This document shows positions 1 through 5,969 of a stretch of DNA of 9,487 bases, one piece after another. Below the pieces are notes generated by a model. The model searched no databases and was not told where the DNA came from. It saw only the letters and a program-made list of their open reading frames with translations. The first letter of the stretch is position 1, and every line of letters starts with the position of its first letter. Source of the stretch: an uncultured Verrucomicrobiota bacterium (GTDB lineage: Bacteria > Verrucomicrobiota > Verrucomicrobiia > Limisphaerales > JADLHS01); NCBI GenBank assembly GCA_937894935.1, contig CALAYC010000216.1, positions 1-9,487 of the forward strand, written 5' to 3'. Both the position numbers and the translations under genes were made by a program.

Positions 1-23
1 GGCTGTGCGGCAGGCGCGGGTGG

Positions 24-84
24 CCGACCTTCTATCGAGCCGGCCTGAGGCGAGCCAGATTCCTTCACACCTCTTGGCGGGACA
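24..84 (-). repeat. Direct repeat R, copy 1 (candidate recombination site at array end)
   Basis: This 61-bp segment aligns without gaps to 6890-6950. Plus-strand positions 24-32 (CCGACCTTC) and the GGCCTGAG block at 42-49 are shared, and 57-84 is a 28-bp stretch identical to 6923-6950. The two blocks between them are variable. Weaker similarity continues to the stop codon of the immunity gene just upstream on the minus strand (TAA at 97-99), and copy 2 likewise reaches the TAA at 6964-6966. The variable arms flanking the GGCCTGA loop can pair at 4 of 6 positions here and 6 of 6 in copy 2. The repeat is seen in the sequence; its role as an attachment site is inferred. Confidence 0.75.
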
Positions 85-96
85 GCCGCGGTTGGG

Positions 97-468
97 TTAG
101 GAGAAGCGCACTGCTCCGAGGAACTTTAACGGCGCATCTTCGTTTGGTTTCGCGCGCTCCGGTTGATACTCAAAGTTCAGAAAGACAACCATCGTGGTTG
201 CACTTTCAATGCCTTGCTTCTTCGCGAGTTCGGCGACGGACTGCGCGTAGGAATCGCTCCAGGAAAACCCATTCACCAATTGACTCACCGCTACCGGTTC
301 AGACTCCACCGACGTTTCGGGCATGTCGCGCTCGTTGAGTTCAAACTGAAAGTCCTTCTCAAATTTCCGGCTCAGGTTCATGTAGTCGTCGAGTTCAATG
401 TCAGAAGGAAAGTTTCCGATCCAAACGGACACCATGCCGCCTTTGCGAAAATCGTTGTGCTTCATCAT
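97..468 (-). CDS. I1: Imm22-family immunity protein, partner of GH-E toxin
   Basis: This is a 123-residue cytoplasmic protein without signal peptide. I recognise the Imm22 pattern: a VSVWIGNF strand near the N-terminus, then an ELDDYM helix, a FEKDFQFEL segment, a LVNGFSWSDSY motif, a TMVVFLNFEY strand and a terminal LKFLGAVRF strand. Imm22 proteins neutralise nuclease toxins of polymorphic systems, so this one probably binds the toxin encoded directly upstream. The start is the first of two adjacent ATG codons (468), chosen because GGGAG lies 7 nt upstream and because it leaves only 4 nt after the toxin stop. A longer in-frame reading upstream would run through the toxin gene and is rejected. 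The stop is followed 12 nt later by repeat R. Confidence 0.82.
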   Translation of the reverse strand: MMKHNDFRKGGMVSVWIGNFPSDIELDDYMNLSRKFEKDFQFELNERDMPETSVESEPVAVSQLVNGFSWSDSYAQSVAELAKKQGIESATTMVVFLNFEYQPERAKPNEDAPLKFLGAVRFS

Positions 469-472
469 GGCG

Positions 473-1042
473 TCACTCCCATCGGTGGCTCGCGTTGGAT
501 GACGGCAACTCTGGCCGATAAATGTCGGGATCGTTCTGATACCTGATCCACGTCTGACGATCCCAGCCCTCCTGGGCTGCTCGCGTTTGGGCATCCGAGA
601 ACTTGTGCGCAGGACGATGGCCAAGCTCCCAAGGCTCGTCATACTTGAGGATTCGCCCATTCGGGTCGTAAACGTTGCCGTCGGGCGCTTTTGCACGTTC
701 CCAAACTTGCTGCCGGAAGCCCTTGGGATGGGTTACGCGGCCATAGAGAGCTTTCTCTGCCTCCGTCAAAACGCGCGGTGCTGTCTTTGCGGCAAGAAAT
801 CTCGCGAATCGGGCAAAGAATCCACAGTTCCCAAGGCTTGTGTTCCTCGTTTCACGTGTGCTGCGTTCATGAACGGCGTCGTAACCAATCGCTGATTCGT
901 GGATGCCGTCGTAGGCGAGGTTTGCATTGTTCCATCCGTGATAAGCGAAGGTGGAGAACGGAGCAAAGGTCGCAGCTACCAGCAATAGCCAGAGCCGGAG
1001 CACAGGGCCTATCCACAGCGAGATGTTTGCAGCGAATGTCAT
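473..1042 (-). CDS. T1: secreted toxin with C-terminal GH-E (HNH/EndoVII-fold) nuclease domain
   Basis: This 189-residue pretoxin has a signal peptide at about residues 1-33, with likely cleavage after STFA. The shared module follows: Y34-H, Y44-D and Y54-D at 10-residue spacing, ending FLAAKT at 82-87. Residues 135-189 match the GH-E nuclease family (Pfam-type name): WELGHRP at 138-144, an EGWDRQTWIRY helix, NDPDIYRPELPSSNASH, and a final Glu at 189. His142, His186 and Glu189 are the likely metal/active-site residues. The family cleaves nucleic acid in target cells. The ATG overlaps the stop of the preceding immunity gene (ATGA at 1039-1042), which implies translational coupling. The first YD motif is altered to YH. 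The domain call rests on the strongly conserved ELPSSN..SH tail. Confidence 0.85.
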   Translation of the reverse strand: MTFAANISLWIGPVLRLWLLLVAATFAPFSTFAYHGWNNANLAYDGIHESAIGYDAVHERSTRETRNTSLGNCGFFARFARFLAAKTAPRVLTEAEKALYGRVTHPKGFRQQVWERAKAPDGNVYDPNGRILKYDEPWELGHRPAHKFSDAQTRAAQEGWDRQTWIRYQNDPDIYRPELPSSNASHRWE

Positions 1043-1581
1043 AGCCCTTCATCTTCCCCGCCCGACCTCCGTTGCCGAGCCAACAGCTTTTGCGCTGCAT
1101 GGCGGATGGGCTGAGTCGGCCCATTGGTTCTGAGTGTTTGGAGCGCCCTTAGAAGCTTTGACGACGCCGACAACTGTTCAGCCCACTTTAGAGCCAAGCT
1201 CGTCCAATGCTCCGAGTGGCTCTCTAAGCCTGCCGCAACAACGTCCTCGAACGGAAATACCTTCAGGAACTCGGAGGACAGGCCGCTGGCTTGAAGTCCG
1301 CGCTCCAGTCGGCGACTCACGTCTTCCAGTTGAACTTCCAACACTGGAAGGAGAAATACGCAAGACTTCTCCGGCGAGAACGTTGTGACTGACTGTGGGG
1401 CTACTCGCACCCAGCGAGCGTCCGATGAAATCCCGAGTTCAATCCTTGCCTCAGTCAGATTCGCAATCGGCAGCCATTGAAGCGCAGCTTGCTCTTGGGT
1501 TTCGCGGTTCGGACTGGTTTTCCATGGGAGACCTGGACGGCTTAACTCGGCCAGCAACTTTTGATGGAGTTCGTTGTTCAT
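1039..1581 (-). CDS. I2: putative immunity protein for T2
   Basis: This protein has 180 residues and no signal peptide or transmembrane segment. I do not recognise the family. It has a charged helical N-terminus (MNNELHQKLLAEL), a central section with a VRVAPQSVTTFSPEKSCVFLLPVL strand-like stretch, a helix of the LEDVSRRLERGL type, and a basic C-terminus rich in Arg and Gln (QKLLARQRR). Immunity function is inferred only from position: its ATG shares one base with the toxin stop (TAATG at 1579-1583), as in the recognisable pairs nearby. The start was chosen on that overlap; an upstream in-frame start at 1689 would lie inside the toxin gene. Its own stop overlaps the next toxin start by four bases. 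Confidence 0.75.
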   Translation of the reverse strand: MNNELHQKLLAELSRPGLPWKTSPNRETQEQAALQWLPIANLTEARIELGISSDARWVRVAPQSVTTFSPEKSCVFLLPVLEVQLEDVSRRLERGLQASGLSSEFLKVFPFEDVVAAGLESHSEHWTSLALKWAEQLSASSKLLRALQTLRTNGPTQPIRHAAQKLLARQRRSGGEDEGL

Positions 1582-2174
1582 TATTGCCCCCAGGGTGTGT
1601 GTGTGATGTCCACCCCATGCTGCTGCATGAAGTTCTGGAACTGCTGGCGAAGTTCCGGCGTCCAGTTCTGGCCGTAATGTCCGCTCCACTCGTCAGTAAT
1701 CAGCCGACCGTCTTGCCGGAAGATTCTGCCGCCGACGGTCGTTTCGCTCGGAGCAATTCGTCCGGCCTGCAACACGCTGTCGTGACCGAGCGGCCCTCGC
1801 CCCATGATGAACCGTTGACTTTGTGCATCAAAGATAAAGTCGGTCGGTCTGGCAGAGCCGAAGTTCTGAACCGCTTTCGAGGATGCGTAAGCATCACTTA
1901 CTTCCAGAAAGCCTTTGGCTGGTCCGCTGCCTACTCTCTTTGCGGCAAGAAATTCGGCAGGTTTGTCAAAGAGGACACGACTCCCAACCATCCCATTTTT
2001 CCTTTCGTCGGTAGCGAGCGCAGAGCCAGCGTCATAACCAAAGGCGGATTCGCGGACGCTGTCGTAAACAAGATTGGTTTGGGCGTGCCCGTCGTAAGCG
2101 AAGGTTGCGAACGGAACGACAGCGGTAACCGCCAACAATAGCCAGAGTCCGAGCAGCCATCGAATCGTCGCCAT
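1581..2174 (-). CDS. T2: secreted toxin, polymorphic toxin type 43-like C-terminus
   Basis: This 197-residue pretoxin has a signal peptide at residues 1-26 (cleavage after ATFA) and the full YD module: YD at 27, 37 and 47, then FLAAK at 75-79, followed by Arg instead of the usual Thr. From about residue 110 a compact domain follows, with PLGHDSV (His131), a VGGRIFRQDGRLITDEWSG section, and HYGQNWTPELRQQFQNFM near the end. The SGHYGQNW pattern recalls the bacterial polymorphic toxin type 43 family, predicted to be RNases; this is from memory and not certain. The start at 2174 is supported by GGAG 8 nt upstream and by giving a clean signal peptide. The gap to the upstream immunity gene is 44 nt. 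The module DNA shares 131 identical bases with T3. Confidence 0.78.
   Translation of the reverse strand: MATIRWLLGLWLLLAVTAVVPFATFAYDGHAQTNLVYDSVRESAFGYDAGSALATDERKNGMVGSRVLFDKPAEFLAAKRVGSGPAKGFLEVSDAYASSKAVQNFGSARPTDFIFDAQSQRFIMGRGPLGHDSVLQAGRIAPSETTVGGRIFRQDGRLITDEWSGHYGQNWTPELRQQFQNFMQQHGVDITHTPWGQ
1937..2067 (-). repeat. 131-bp exact repeat in T2 module (copy also at 3102-3232)
   Basis: By eye the 131 bases are identical to 3102-3232 at a constant offset of 1165. The copy encodes the segment from just before the second YD motif's serine through the LAAK junction. Identity drops sharply on both sides, into the first YD repeat on one side and the toxin domain on the other. This indicates a recent duplication or gene conversion between neighbouring toxin genes. 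Confidence 0.9.
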
Positions 2175-2218
2175 ACACGATTCTCCAAAAAATCCCTCAC
2201 GATGATTGCTGCTCCACT

Positions 2219-2749
2219 TCATTGCAGCGTGTTTCCGTCTTCGAGGCGCACGAACCACTCCGCGTCATGGTCGCGCGCGAACTTGAGAACGTTGCCCTCC
2301 AAAGCCATGAATTGATCGTTGAGTAGTTTCGGTTTGTGCCAACGCACTTGGAGTGCTTCGTCAATCGCTATCACGCCAGCCTCGTAGATGACGAGGACTC
2401 CGCTTCCATGGTCAAGGATTTGCATCGTCCAAAACTCCTCTTCCCCCCACTTACGAAACAGCGGAAACTCAGCCTTCACTGCTCCGTCGCTCGTGAGCCA
2501 ATATGCTTTCTCTCCACCAAGGAGCAGGAACGTATCGCGATGCGCGGCTTCGATGACGAAGACTCTTGGACATTCGATTTGCTCGCTGACATCCACGGCT
2601 GCGCGGAGTTCGACGCAAGGGCCAGCACCGAAGCATATCGCGAGGCCGTCGATTCTGTCTGCCGTTTCCCGGCGCTCAACTGTGCCGACTCGCTTGCCAC
2701 CAAACTCAAGGGGCTGAACTCCACGCAATGCTATCTCAGTCCATTTCAT
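2219..2749 (-). CDS. I3: putative immunity protein for the PIN toxin, beta-rich
   Basis: This 176-residue protein has no signal peptide. It looks beta-rich: VFVIEAA, DTFLLLGG, KAYWLTSDG, GVLVIYEAGVIAID, ALQVRWHKP, MALEGNVLKF and AEWFVRLEDG read like successive blades of a small propeller or sandwich. Conserved-looking spots are the VLVIYEAGV..ID run, the RWHK motif and the closing D-x-x-x-W-F-V-R-L-E-D-G. I cannot name a family. Immunity function is inferred from the four-base ATGA overlap with the toxin stop (2746-2749). It is followed by 44 nt of spacer containing the ribosome-binding site of T2. Confidence 0.75.
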   Translation of the reverse strand: MKWTEIALRGVQPLEFGGKRVGTVERRETADRIDGLAICFGAGPCVELRAAVDVSEQIECPRVFVIEAAHRDTFLLLGGEKAYWLTSDGAVKAEFPLFRKWGEEEFWTMQILDHGSGVLVIYEAGVIAIDEALQVRWHKPKLLNDQFMALEGNVLKFARDHDAEWFVRLEDGNTLQ

Positions 2750-3342
2750 GGCTTCCTCGCAGCGCCTCCCAGCGCATTCACGGCATTAATGAGCGCCTGG
2801 TCATGGGTAATTAAAGTCGAACCTCGCTCAATCGATGTTGCACCGATGACGCCGTCGGCAAAGTTTCCTCTGAGCTTTGGCGTAAGTTGACCGCGCACGT
2901 TGATTCGCAAATCCACGTTCAGGGAGTTCGCGACAGATGGGATCTGGTTGGCTGCCCCCGGCATCGAGATTCGTCCGTGGCGCACTAAGTTAGCAATCTC
3001 CACGTCGCTGATGCTTGCTTTGACGACGTTCTGACCCGAAGCAAGGAACTGTCTGCCTTGGCCTATGACGACGTTTGAGTCGAGGAGCAACTCCGGTGTT
3101 GTCTTTGCGGCAAGAAATTCGGCAGGTTTGTCAAAGAGGACACGACTCCCAACCATCCCATTTTTCCTTTCGTCGGTAGCGAGCGCAGAGCCAGCGTCAT
3201 AACCAAAGGCGGATTCGCGGACGCTGTCGTAATCGAGTCCAGTTTGATCCTGCCCGTCGTAGGCGAAGGTGGCGCACGGGGCAAGAATCGCGGCCGCAAT
3301 CCATACCCAGAAAGCCACGACAAGGGAATGTCCACGACTCAT
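2746..3342 (-). CDS. T3: secreted toxin with C-terminal PIN-domain ribonuclease
   Basis: This 198-residue pretoxin has a signal peptide at 1-27 (ATFA cleavage), YD motifs at 28, 38 and 48, and FLAAKT at 76-81. The remaining 117 residues form a PIN-like domain: LLLDSNVVI with Asp88, SDVEIANL with Glu115, FADGVIGATSIERG with Asp163, and TLITHDQAL with Asp181. These are the four acidic positions expected to hold metal in PIN nucleases such as VapC, which cut RNA. The domain begins only four residues after the junction, so nothing but the module separates it from the signal peptide. The start at 3342 overlaps the stop of I4 (ATGA), with AGGAG almost touching it. A longer reading from 3447 is rejected because it would place the signal peptide internally. 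Confidence 0.82.
   Translation of the reverse strand: MSRGHSLVVAFWVWIAAAILAPCATFAYDGQDQTGLDYDSVRESAFGYDAGSALATDERKNGMVGSRVLFDKPAEFLAAKTTPELLLDSNVVIGQGRQFLASGQNVVKASISDVEIANLVRHGRISMPGAANQIPSVANSLNVDLRINVRGQLTPKLRGNFADGVIGATSIERGSTLITHDQALINAVNALGGAARKP
3102..3232 (-). repeat. 131-bp exact repeat in T3 module (copy also at 1937-2067)
   Basis: This is the partner of the identical stretch in T2. It begins at the junction codons (TCTTTGCGG on the plus strand) and stops between the first and second YD motifs. The flanking signal-peptide codons of T2 and T3 are still similar but not identical, while the toxin domains are unrelated. Confidence 0.9.
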
Positions 3343-3602
3343 ACTCCTGCCTTTTGCCGATACGACAAAAAGTCGTTTTTGCTGTGGAGGTAATCGGTCG
3401 GGGAAGATTTCAGATCCACCCCTGTCAGGTAGAGTATCGCATTCCAAATACGCTTTTCTTCGCTGGCGGGTTCATACCGAATCCGGCGGGCATCTTCCGC
3501 CTCGCGGAGCGACGTTGCCCACGCTGCCACCGCCTCGCGGGACTTCGAGCCTGAGATCAAATCGTCGAATGCCTGGGAGATGTCGGAGAGAGACGCAGTC
3601 AT
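3339..3602 (-). CDS. I4: small putative immunity protein for T4
   Basis: This is an 87-residue soluble protein. The N-terminal half is helical (LSDISQAFDDLISGSKSREA, then VAAWATSLREAED), and the second half contains IWNAILYLTGVDL, SPTDYLHSKNDF and a basic tail. I recall this general pattern (helix with SREAV..WA, then a W.A...L.G.DL segment and a YLH..DF motif) from small conserved proteins next to toxins, but cannot give a family name. The ATG shares one base with the T4 stop (TGATG at 3600-3604) and its own stop overlaps the T3 start, so it sits in the standard immunity slot. Confidence 0.78.
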   Translation of the reverse strand: MTASLSDISQAFDDLISGSKSREAVAAWATSLREAEDARRIRYEPASEEKRIWNAILYLTGVDLKSSPTDYLHSKNDFLSYRQKAGV

Positions 3603-4186
3603 CAGAAGCTCCCAGTGTAGTTGCCATGCTCGTCGAACATGTAGTGAACTTTGCTTCCACCGGTTTCAGGTCGAACAATGCGAACTCTCCCAGCTTGATC
3701 AACGGTCTCATGCCAAGTGCGTGCTGCACCCGTTGAGGGATCCCACTCGCGCACCAACCGCCTTCCCGCCATTGTTCCGGGTGTTGTTGCCGGATTGATG
3801 TTCCCATAGTAACGAAGCCGACCGCTCTCCAGTTCCTTGAAACCGGCCTGTCCGTACTTCTCAAGTTGTCGTAGATGTTCACCCAGTCGCGCACCTTGCA
3901 GAGCACTGTCCGCTCCCGTCTTTGCGGCAAGGAATTCGGCGAATTGGGCAAAACCATTGCCCATTTCGAAGGCGTGGTTGTCGCATTCGTCTGCGGAAAC
4001 CTCTGCGGACGAGTCGTAGGCGAAGAGCGCCGAGAGGCATTCGTCATAAGCAATCCTCGGTTGCACCTGCGCGTCATACCCAACCGGCCAAACAGTCGCG
4101 CCCAACACCTCAACCGGAAAAGAGACGCTGAGTATCGTCACCAGCATCAACCAAAGCGAACAAATGAGATTCGACAACATTTTCAT
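3602..4186 (-). CDS. T4: secreted toxin with uncharacterised Rhs-tip-like C-terminal domain
   Basis: This 194-residue pretoxin has a signal peptide at about 1-30. YD motifs follow at 37, 47 and 57, then Glu67, Asn70 and FAEFLAAKT ending at residue 90. The last 95 residues contain YGQAGFKELESGRLRYYG, a TAGRR-like AGRRLVREWDPSTG, ARTWHETVDQAGRVRIVRP, and KVHYMFDEHGNYTGSF. From memory, similar tips end some Rhs-type proteins; I know no established activity. The charged and aromatic conserved residues (Arg, Trp-His-Glu, Arg-x-Arg, His181) would fit a small RNase, which is only a guess. The start ATG at 4186 lies 18 nt after the I5 stop with no strong ribosome-binding site; Met3 is an alternative start. 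Confidence 0.78.
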   Translation of the reverse strand: MKMLSNLICSLWLMLVTILSVSFPVEVLGATVWPVGYDAQVQPRIAYDECLSALFAYDSSAEVSADECDNHAFEMGNGFAQFAEFLAAKTGADSALQGARLGEHLRQLEKYGQAGFKELESGRLRYYGNINPATTPGTMAGRRLVREWDPSTGAARTWHETVDQAGRVRIVRPETGGSKVHYMFDEHGNYTGSF

Positions 4187-4204
4187 GTCCGACGGAACGG
4201 CCTT

Positions 4205-4474
4205 TCAACGCTGAGGTCTGTGCTCGTTAAGCGCGCTTGAGAAGTCAGCAATAGGTACAGTGCACGAACCCGCTTCACTCGTGTCCAACTCGTCCTCTAG
4301 ACGCGCGCTCCCATTTCGAAAGTCGAGATGGACATTGAACCGATTAAAGTTGAATTCGCGGACGACATCGGTTTTCACGGTGCCATGCTTGTTGATTTCC
4401 GTAAGCAGCTTTTGGCGAACTCCTGCGTCGCAGTCTTGCTCTAGGAATTGTTTCACTAGGCTGAGCATAATCAT
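4205..4474 (-). CDS. I5: small putative immunity protein for T5
   Basis: This 89-residue protein has no export signal. A helical start (MIMLSLVKQFLEQD, then VRQKLLTEINKHG) is followed by a strand-rich half: VVREFNFNRFNVHLDF, ARLEDEL, and GSCTVPIADFSSAL. The acidic C-terminal part could match a basic toxin face. I recognise the FNFNRFNV.LDF type of motif as recurring in small proteins near toxins but cannot name it. The ATG overlaps the T5 stop by four bases (4471-4474), which fixes the start and supports an immunity role by position. The first strand of T4 starts 18 nt downstream. Confidence 0.77.
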   Translation of the reverse strand: MIMLSLVKQFLEQDCDAGVRQKLLTEINKHGTVKTDVVREFNFNRFNVHLDFRNGSARLEDELDTSEAGSCTVPIADFSSALNEHRPQR

Positions 4475-5073
4475 GGAATTGGGAATGCGGTTTGGATGTT
4501 GCCATCGCGAACGAAAACTCGAATTCCAGAGGCAGCATTCCCAGCTTGGTCTGTCCCGATCACTCTACCCAAGCTGTGCTCAATCTGGAATCCATTCGCT
4601 CCATTCGGAGTGACCTTTCCGTATCGCAAGGCATCATCAACATATCCTTGTATTTGGCGCACCGAGGTTCCTTCCGCATAGCGGCTAACATCCTTGAAGC
4701 CAGAATTAAACGCGTGGCGGTAGTTGATGTGTTCTATCGCGGACATTTGGCCGCCATGCCTGTAGGTGTTGACACCCCATTCTGCTGCGATCTGACGCGG
4801 CGCTGGAAGTGCCAGTGGCGTCTTTGCGGCAACAAATCCGTCGAATTTGGCAAAGAGGACACGATTTCCAGCCGTGCCGTTTTGCTTTTCGCGGATGGTG
4901 AGCACAGAGGCAGAGTCGTAGCCGAACGCCGACAATGAAGCTCCGTCGTAAGCGGTGCTCGGTCGCAGTTGCGCGTCGTAGCCCCAAGCAGTCGTGGGAG
5001 CAACCACGTTCGCCGCCACCAAAACACCGAGGAGCGACAGGCAACGGAGTAATAGCGAGAGGACAGCGATCAT
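4471..5073 (-). CDS. T5: secreted toxin, candidate small RNase-type C-terminal domain
   Basis: This 200-residue pretoxin has a signal peptide at about 1-31 (TTAWG), YD motifs at 32, 42 and 52, Asn65, and FVAAKT at 80-85 with Val replacing Leu. The C-terminal 100 residues contain YRHGGQMSAIEHINYRH (His106, His115, His120), SGFKDVSRYAEGTS, IQGYVDDALRYG, a LGRVIGTDQAGNAAS segment, and RVFVRDGNIQTAFPIP at the end. The layout of an N-terminal His cluster, a central Ser/Arg helix, a late Gly-Thr strand and a terminal Q-T-A-(F/Y)-P resembles BECR-fold RNase toxins (barnase/EndoU/colicin type). This is pattern-based inference. The start overlaps the I6 stop (ATGA). It diverges most from the other modules in its synonymous sites, yet keeps the junction codons. 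Confidence 0.8.
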   Translation of the reverse strand: MIAVLSLLLRCLSLLGVLVAANVVAPTTAWGYDAQLRPSTAYDGASLSAFGYDSASVLTIREKQNGTAGNRVLFAKFDGFVAAKTPLALPAPRQIAAEWGVNTYRHGGQMSAIEHINYRHAFNSGFKDVSRYAEGTSVRQIQGYVDDALRYGKVTPNGANGFQIEHSLGRVIGTDQAGNAASGIRVFVRDGNIQTAFPIP

Positions 5074-5294
5074 CGGTGGATACCTCCCGACGGCCCACTG
5101 GATTTTTTGGCATCAGCCATCATTTGCAGCGCGGCCTGTTTGCACTTCTCGATGAGCGCGTCGGGATCAATTCCGGTCGCTTCAACATTTCGACCGGCGC
5201 GGTCGCGTCCAAACGCTCGGTAAACACCAGCCGACACCTCGTCGGCGTCGAAGGACCAATCTGGAAGCTCTGGAAACGTGCGTGTCATAGGCAT
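5070..5294 (-). CDS. I6: small acidic putative immunity protein for the TNT toxin
   Basis: This 74-residue protein starts MPMTRTFPELPDWSFD, followed by DEVSAGVYRAFGRDRAGRNV, GIDPDALIEKCKQAAL and a flexible tail with SGPSGG. The WSF.ADEVSAGVY..FGRDR..R pattern followed by one long helix recurs, as I recall, in small conserved proteins of unknown function. The start at 5294 shares one base with the TNT toxin stop (TAATG at 5292-5296); Met3 is a possible alternative start. It differs from the much larger known TNT antidote IFT of mycobacteria, so it would be a different inhibitor. The assignment as NADase antidote is by position only. Confidence 0.78.
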   Translation of the reverse strand: MPMTRTFPELPDWSFDADEVSAGVYRAFGRDRAGRNVEATGIDPDALIEKCKQAALQMMADAKKSSGPSGGIHR

Positions 5295-5857
5295 TACGGG
5301 GTTTCTCTGATGATTCCGCGATTCAAGAGGGTATCCAGGTTTACGGGCGTCCTGTATTGCAGACCGCCGCCCGGCTGATTGAACCAAGGCGCGACCGTCC
5401 CCGACTGAACCTCGAACGGTTTTACGACCTCGAACGTTCGCAGCGGCTGTCCCGCAGTTCCCGGCGGAAGCGAACGCGCCCAATCAGGTGTGCCTTGCGG
5501 CGAGAAGAACCTGGAGTATCCGCTGCCGCCATACCGGTCTATGGTTTGTCCCGGCATCAAGAAGGTCCGTTCCGTTGCGCCTGCGAACCCGGCGTTCTCA
5601 GGATAGAACTTGGTCAGAGCGGTGACTTCTGTCTTTGCGGCAACAAGGGAGTCAGACGCATCGTAGGCAACCGCGTCGTAAATTTCCCCGATGAATGAAG
5701 GGGTTGCGAAGGCGATTTCACCAGATGCGAGTTGGGGCGTTGCGGCAAAACCCCAGACGCGAGTTTGCAGCCCGCAACACGCTACGATCAGAAGCAGCAA
5801 AAACCGCACAGCCGAAAGGCTGGCGGGCAGCAGCGTTTTTCTTTTAGTCGCGTTCAT
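5294..5857 (-). CDS. T6: secreted TNT-domain toxin (NAD+ glycohydrolase)
   Basis: This 187-residue pretoxin has a basic N-terminus (MNATKRK) and a hydrophobic core RFLLLLIVACCGL, so a signal peptide to about residue 36. The shared module is degenerate: two YD motifs five residues apart (60, 65) and VAAKT at 72-76. The rest is a full TNT domain: FYPENAGFAG, IDRYGG (Arg108, Tyr109), RFFSPQGTPDWARSLPPGT, FEVVKPFEV.SGT.APWF, and QPGGGLQYRTP with Gln167, then LLNRGIIRE. In mycobacterial TNT the domain hydrolyses NAD+, and the Arg and Gln of these motifs are near the active site. It is the first gene of array A after the integrase and lacks a clear ribosome-binding site. Confidence 0.88.
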   Translation of the reverse strand: MNATKRKTLLPASLSAVRFLLLLIVACCGLQTRVWGFAATPQLASGEIAFATPSFIGEIYDAVAYDASDSLVAAKTEVTALTKFYPENAGFAGATERTFLMPGQTIDRYGGSGYSRFFSPQGTPDWARSLPPGTAGQPLRTFEVVKPFEVQSGTVAPWFNQPGGGLQYRTPVNLDTLLNRGIIRETP

Positions 5858-5969
5858 CTTCAGCAGCTACGCGGCGTGGTGGCCGTGCGCCAGCACCCGC
5901 ATTGCGTCCAGGCCACGCCTGGTCAGCGGCTGAAGTTAAGCAGCTAAAGAAGAAGTGCGCGAGCGCGGA
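5858..5969 (-). other. Non-coding spacer between integrase and T6, with inverted repeat
   Basis: This 112-bp gap is the longest non-coding stretch in the window. It contains a perfect 6-bp inverted repeat with a 3-nt loop (CCAGGC CAC GCCTGG, 5908-5922), and the 8-mer AGCAGCTA occurs directly repeated at 5862-5869 and 5939-5946. A tiny reading frame of 11 codons (5867-5902, minus) ends 9 nt before the T6 start and could be a leader peptide or chance. The hairpin lacks a T-tract, so a classical terminator is not supported. I see no convincing promoter, although one for array A would be expected here. Confidence 0.4.

Noticed and set aside
24..99. Repeat R as a classical integron attC site
   Set aside because: Copy 1 has a GTTRRRY-like GTTGGGT at 91-97, but copy 2 has GTTCAGT, no matching RYYYAAC pair is evident, and the recombinase does not show an IntI-specific insert I can recognise.
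1395..2141. 248-codon plus-strand frame across T2 and I2
   Set aside because: It lies antisense to a toxin and an immunity gene that have clear motifs and coupled starts; its protein shows no domain pattern.
2746..3447. Longer reading of T3 starting at 3447 (and similar extensions of T2, T7, T8 and I1)
   Set aside because: The extensions run through the upstream gene in another frame and would bury the signal peptide or displace the tight overlap start.
5908..5922. Hairpin as a rho-independent terminator of the integrase gene
   Set aside because: The stem is short and no T-tract follows on either strand.
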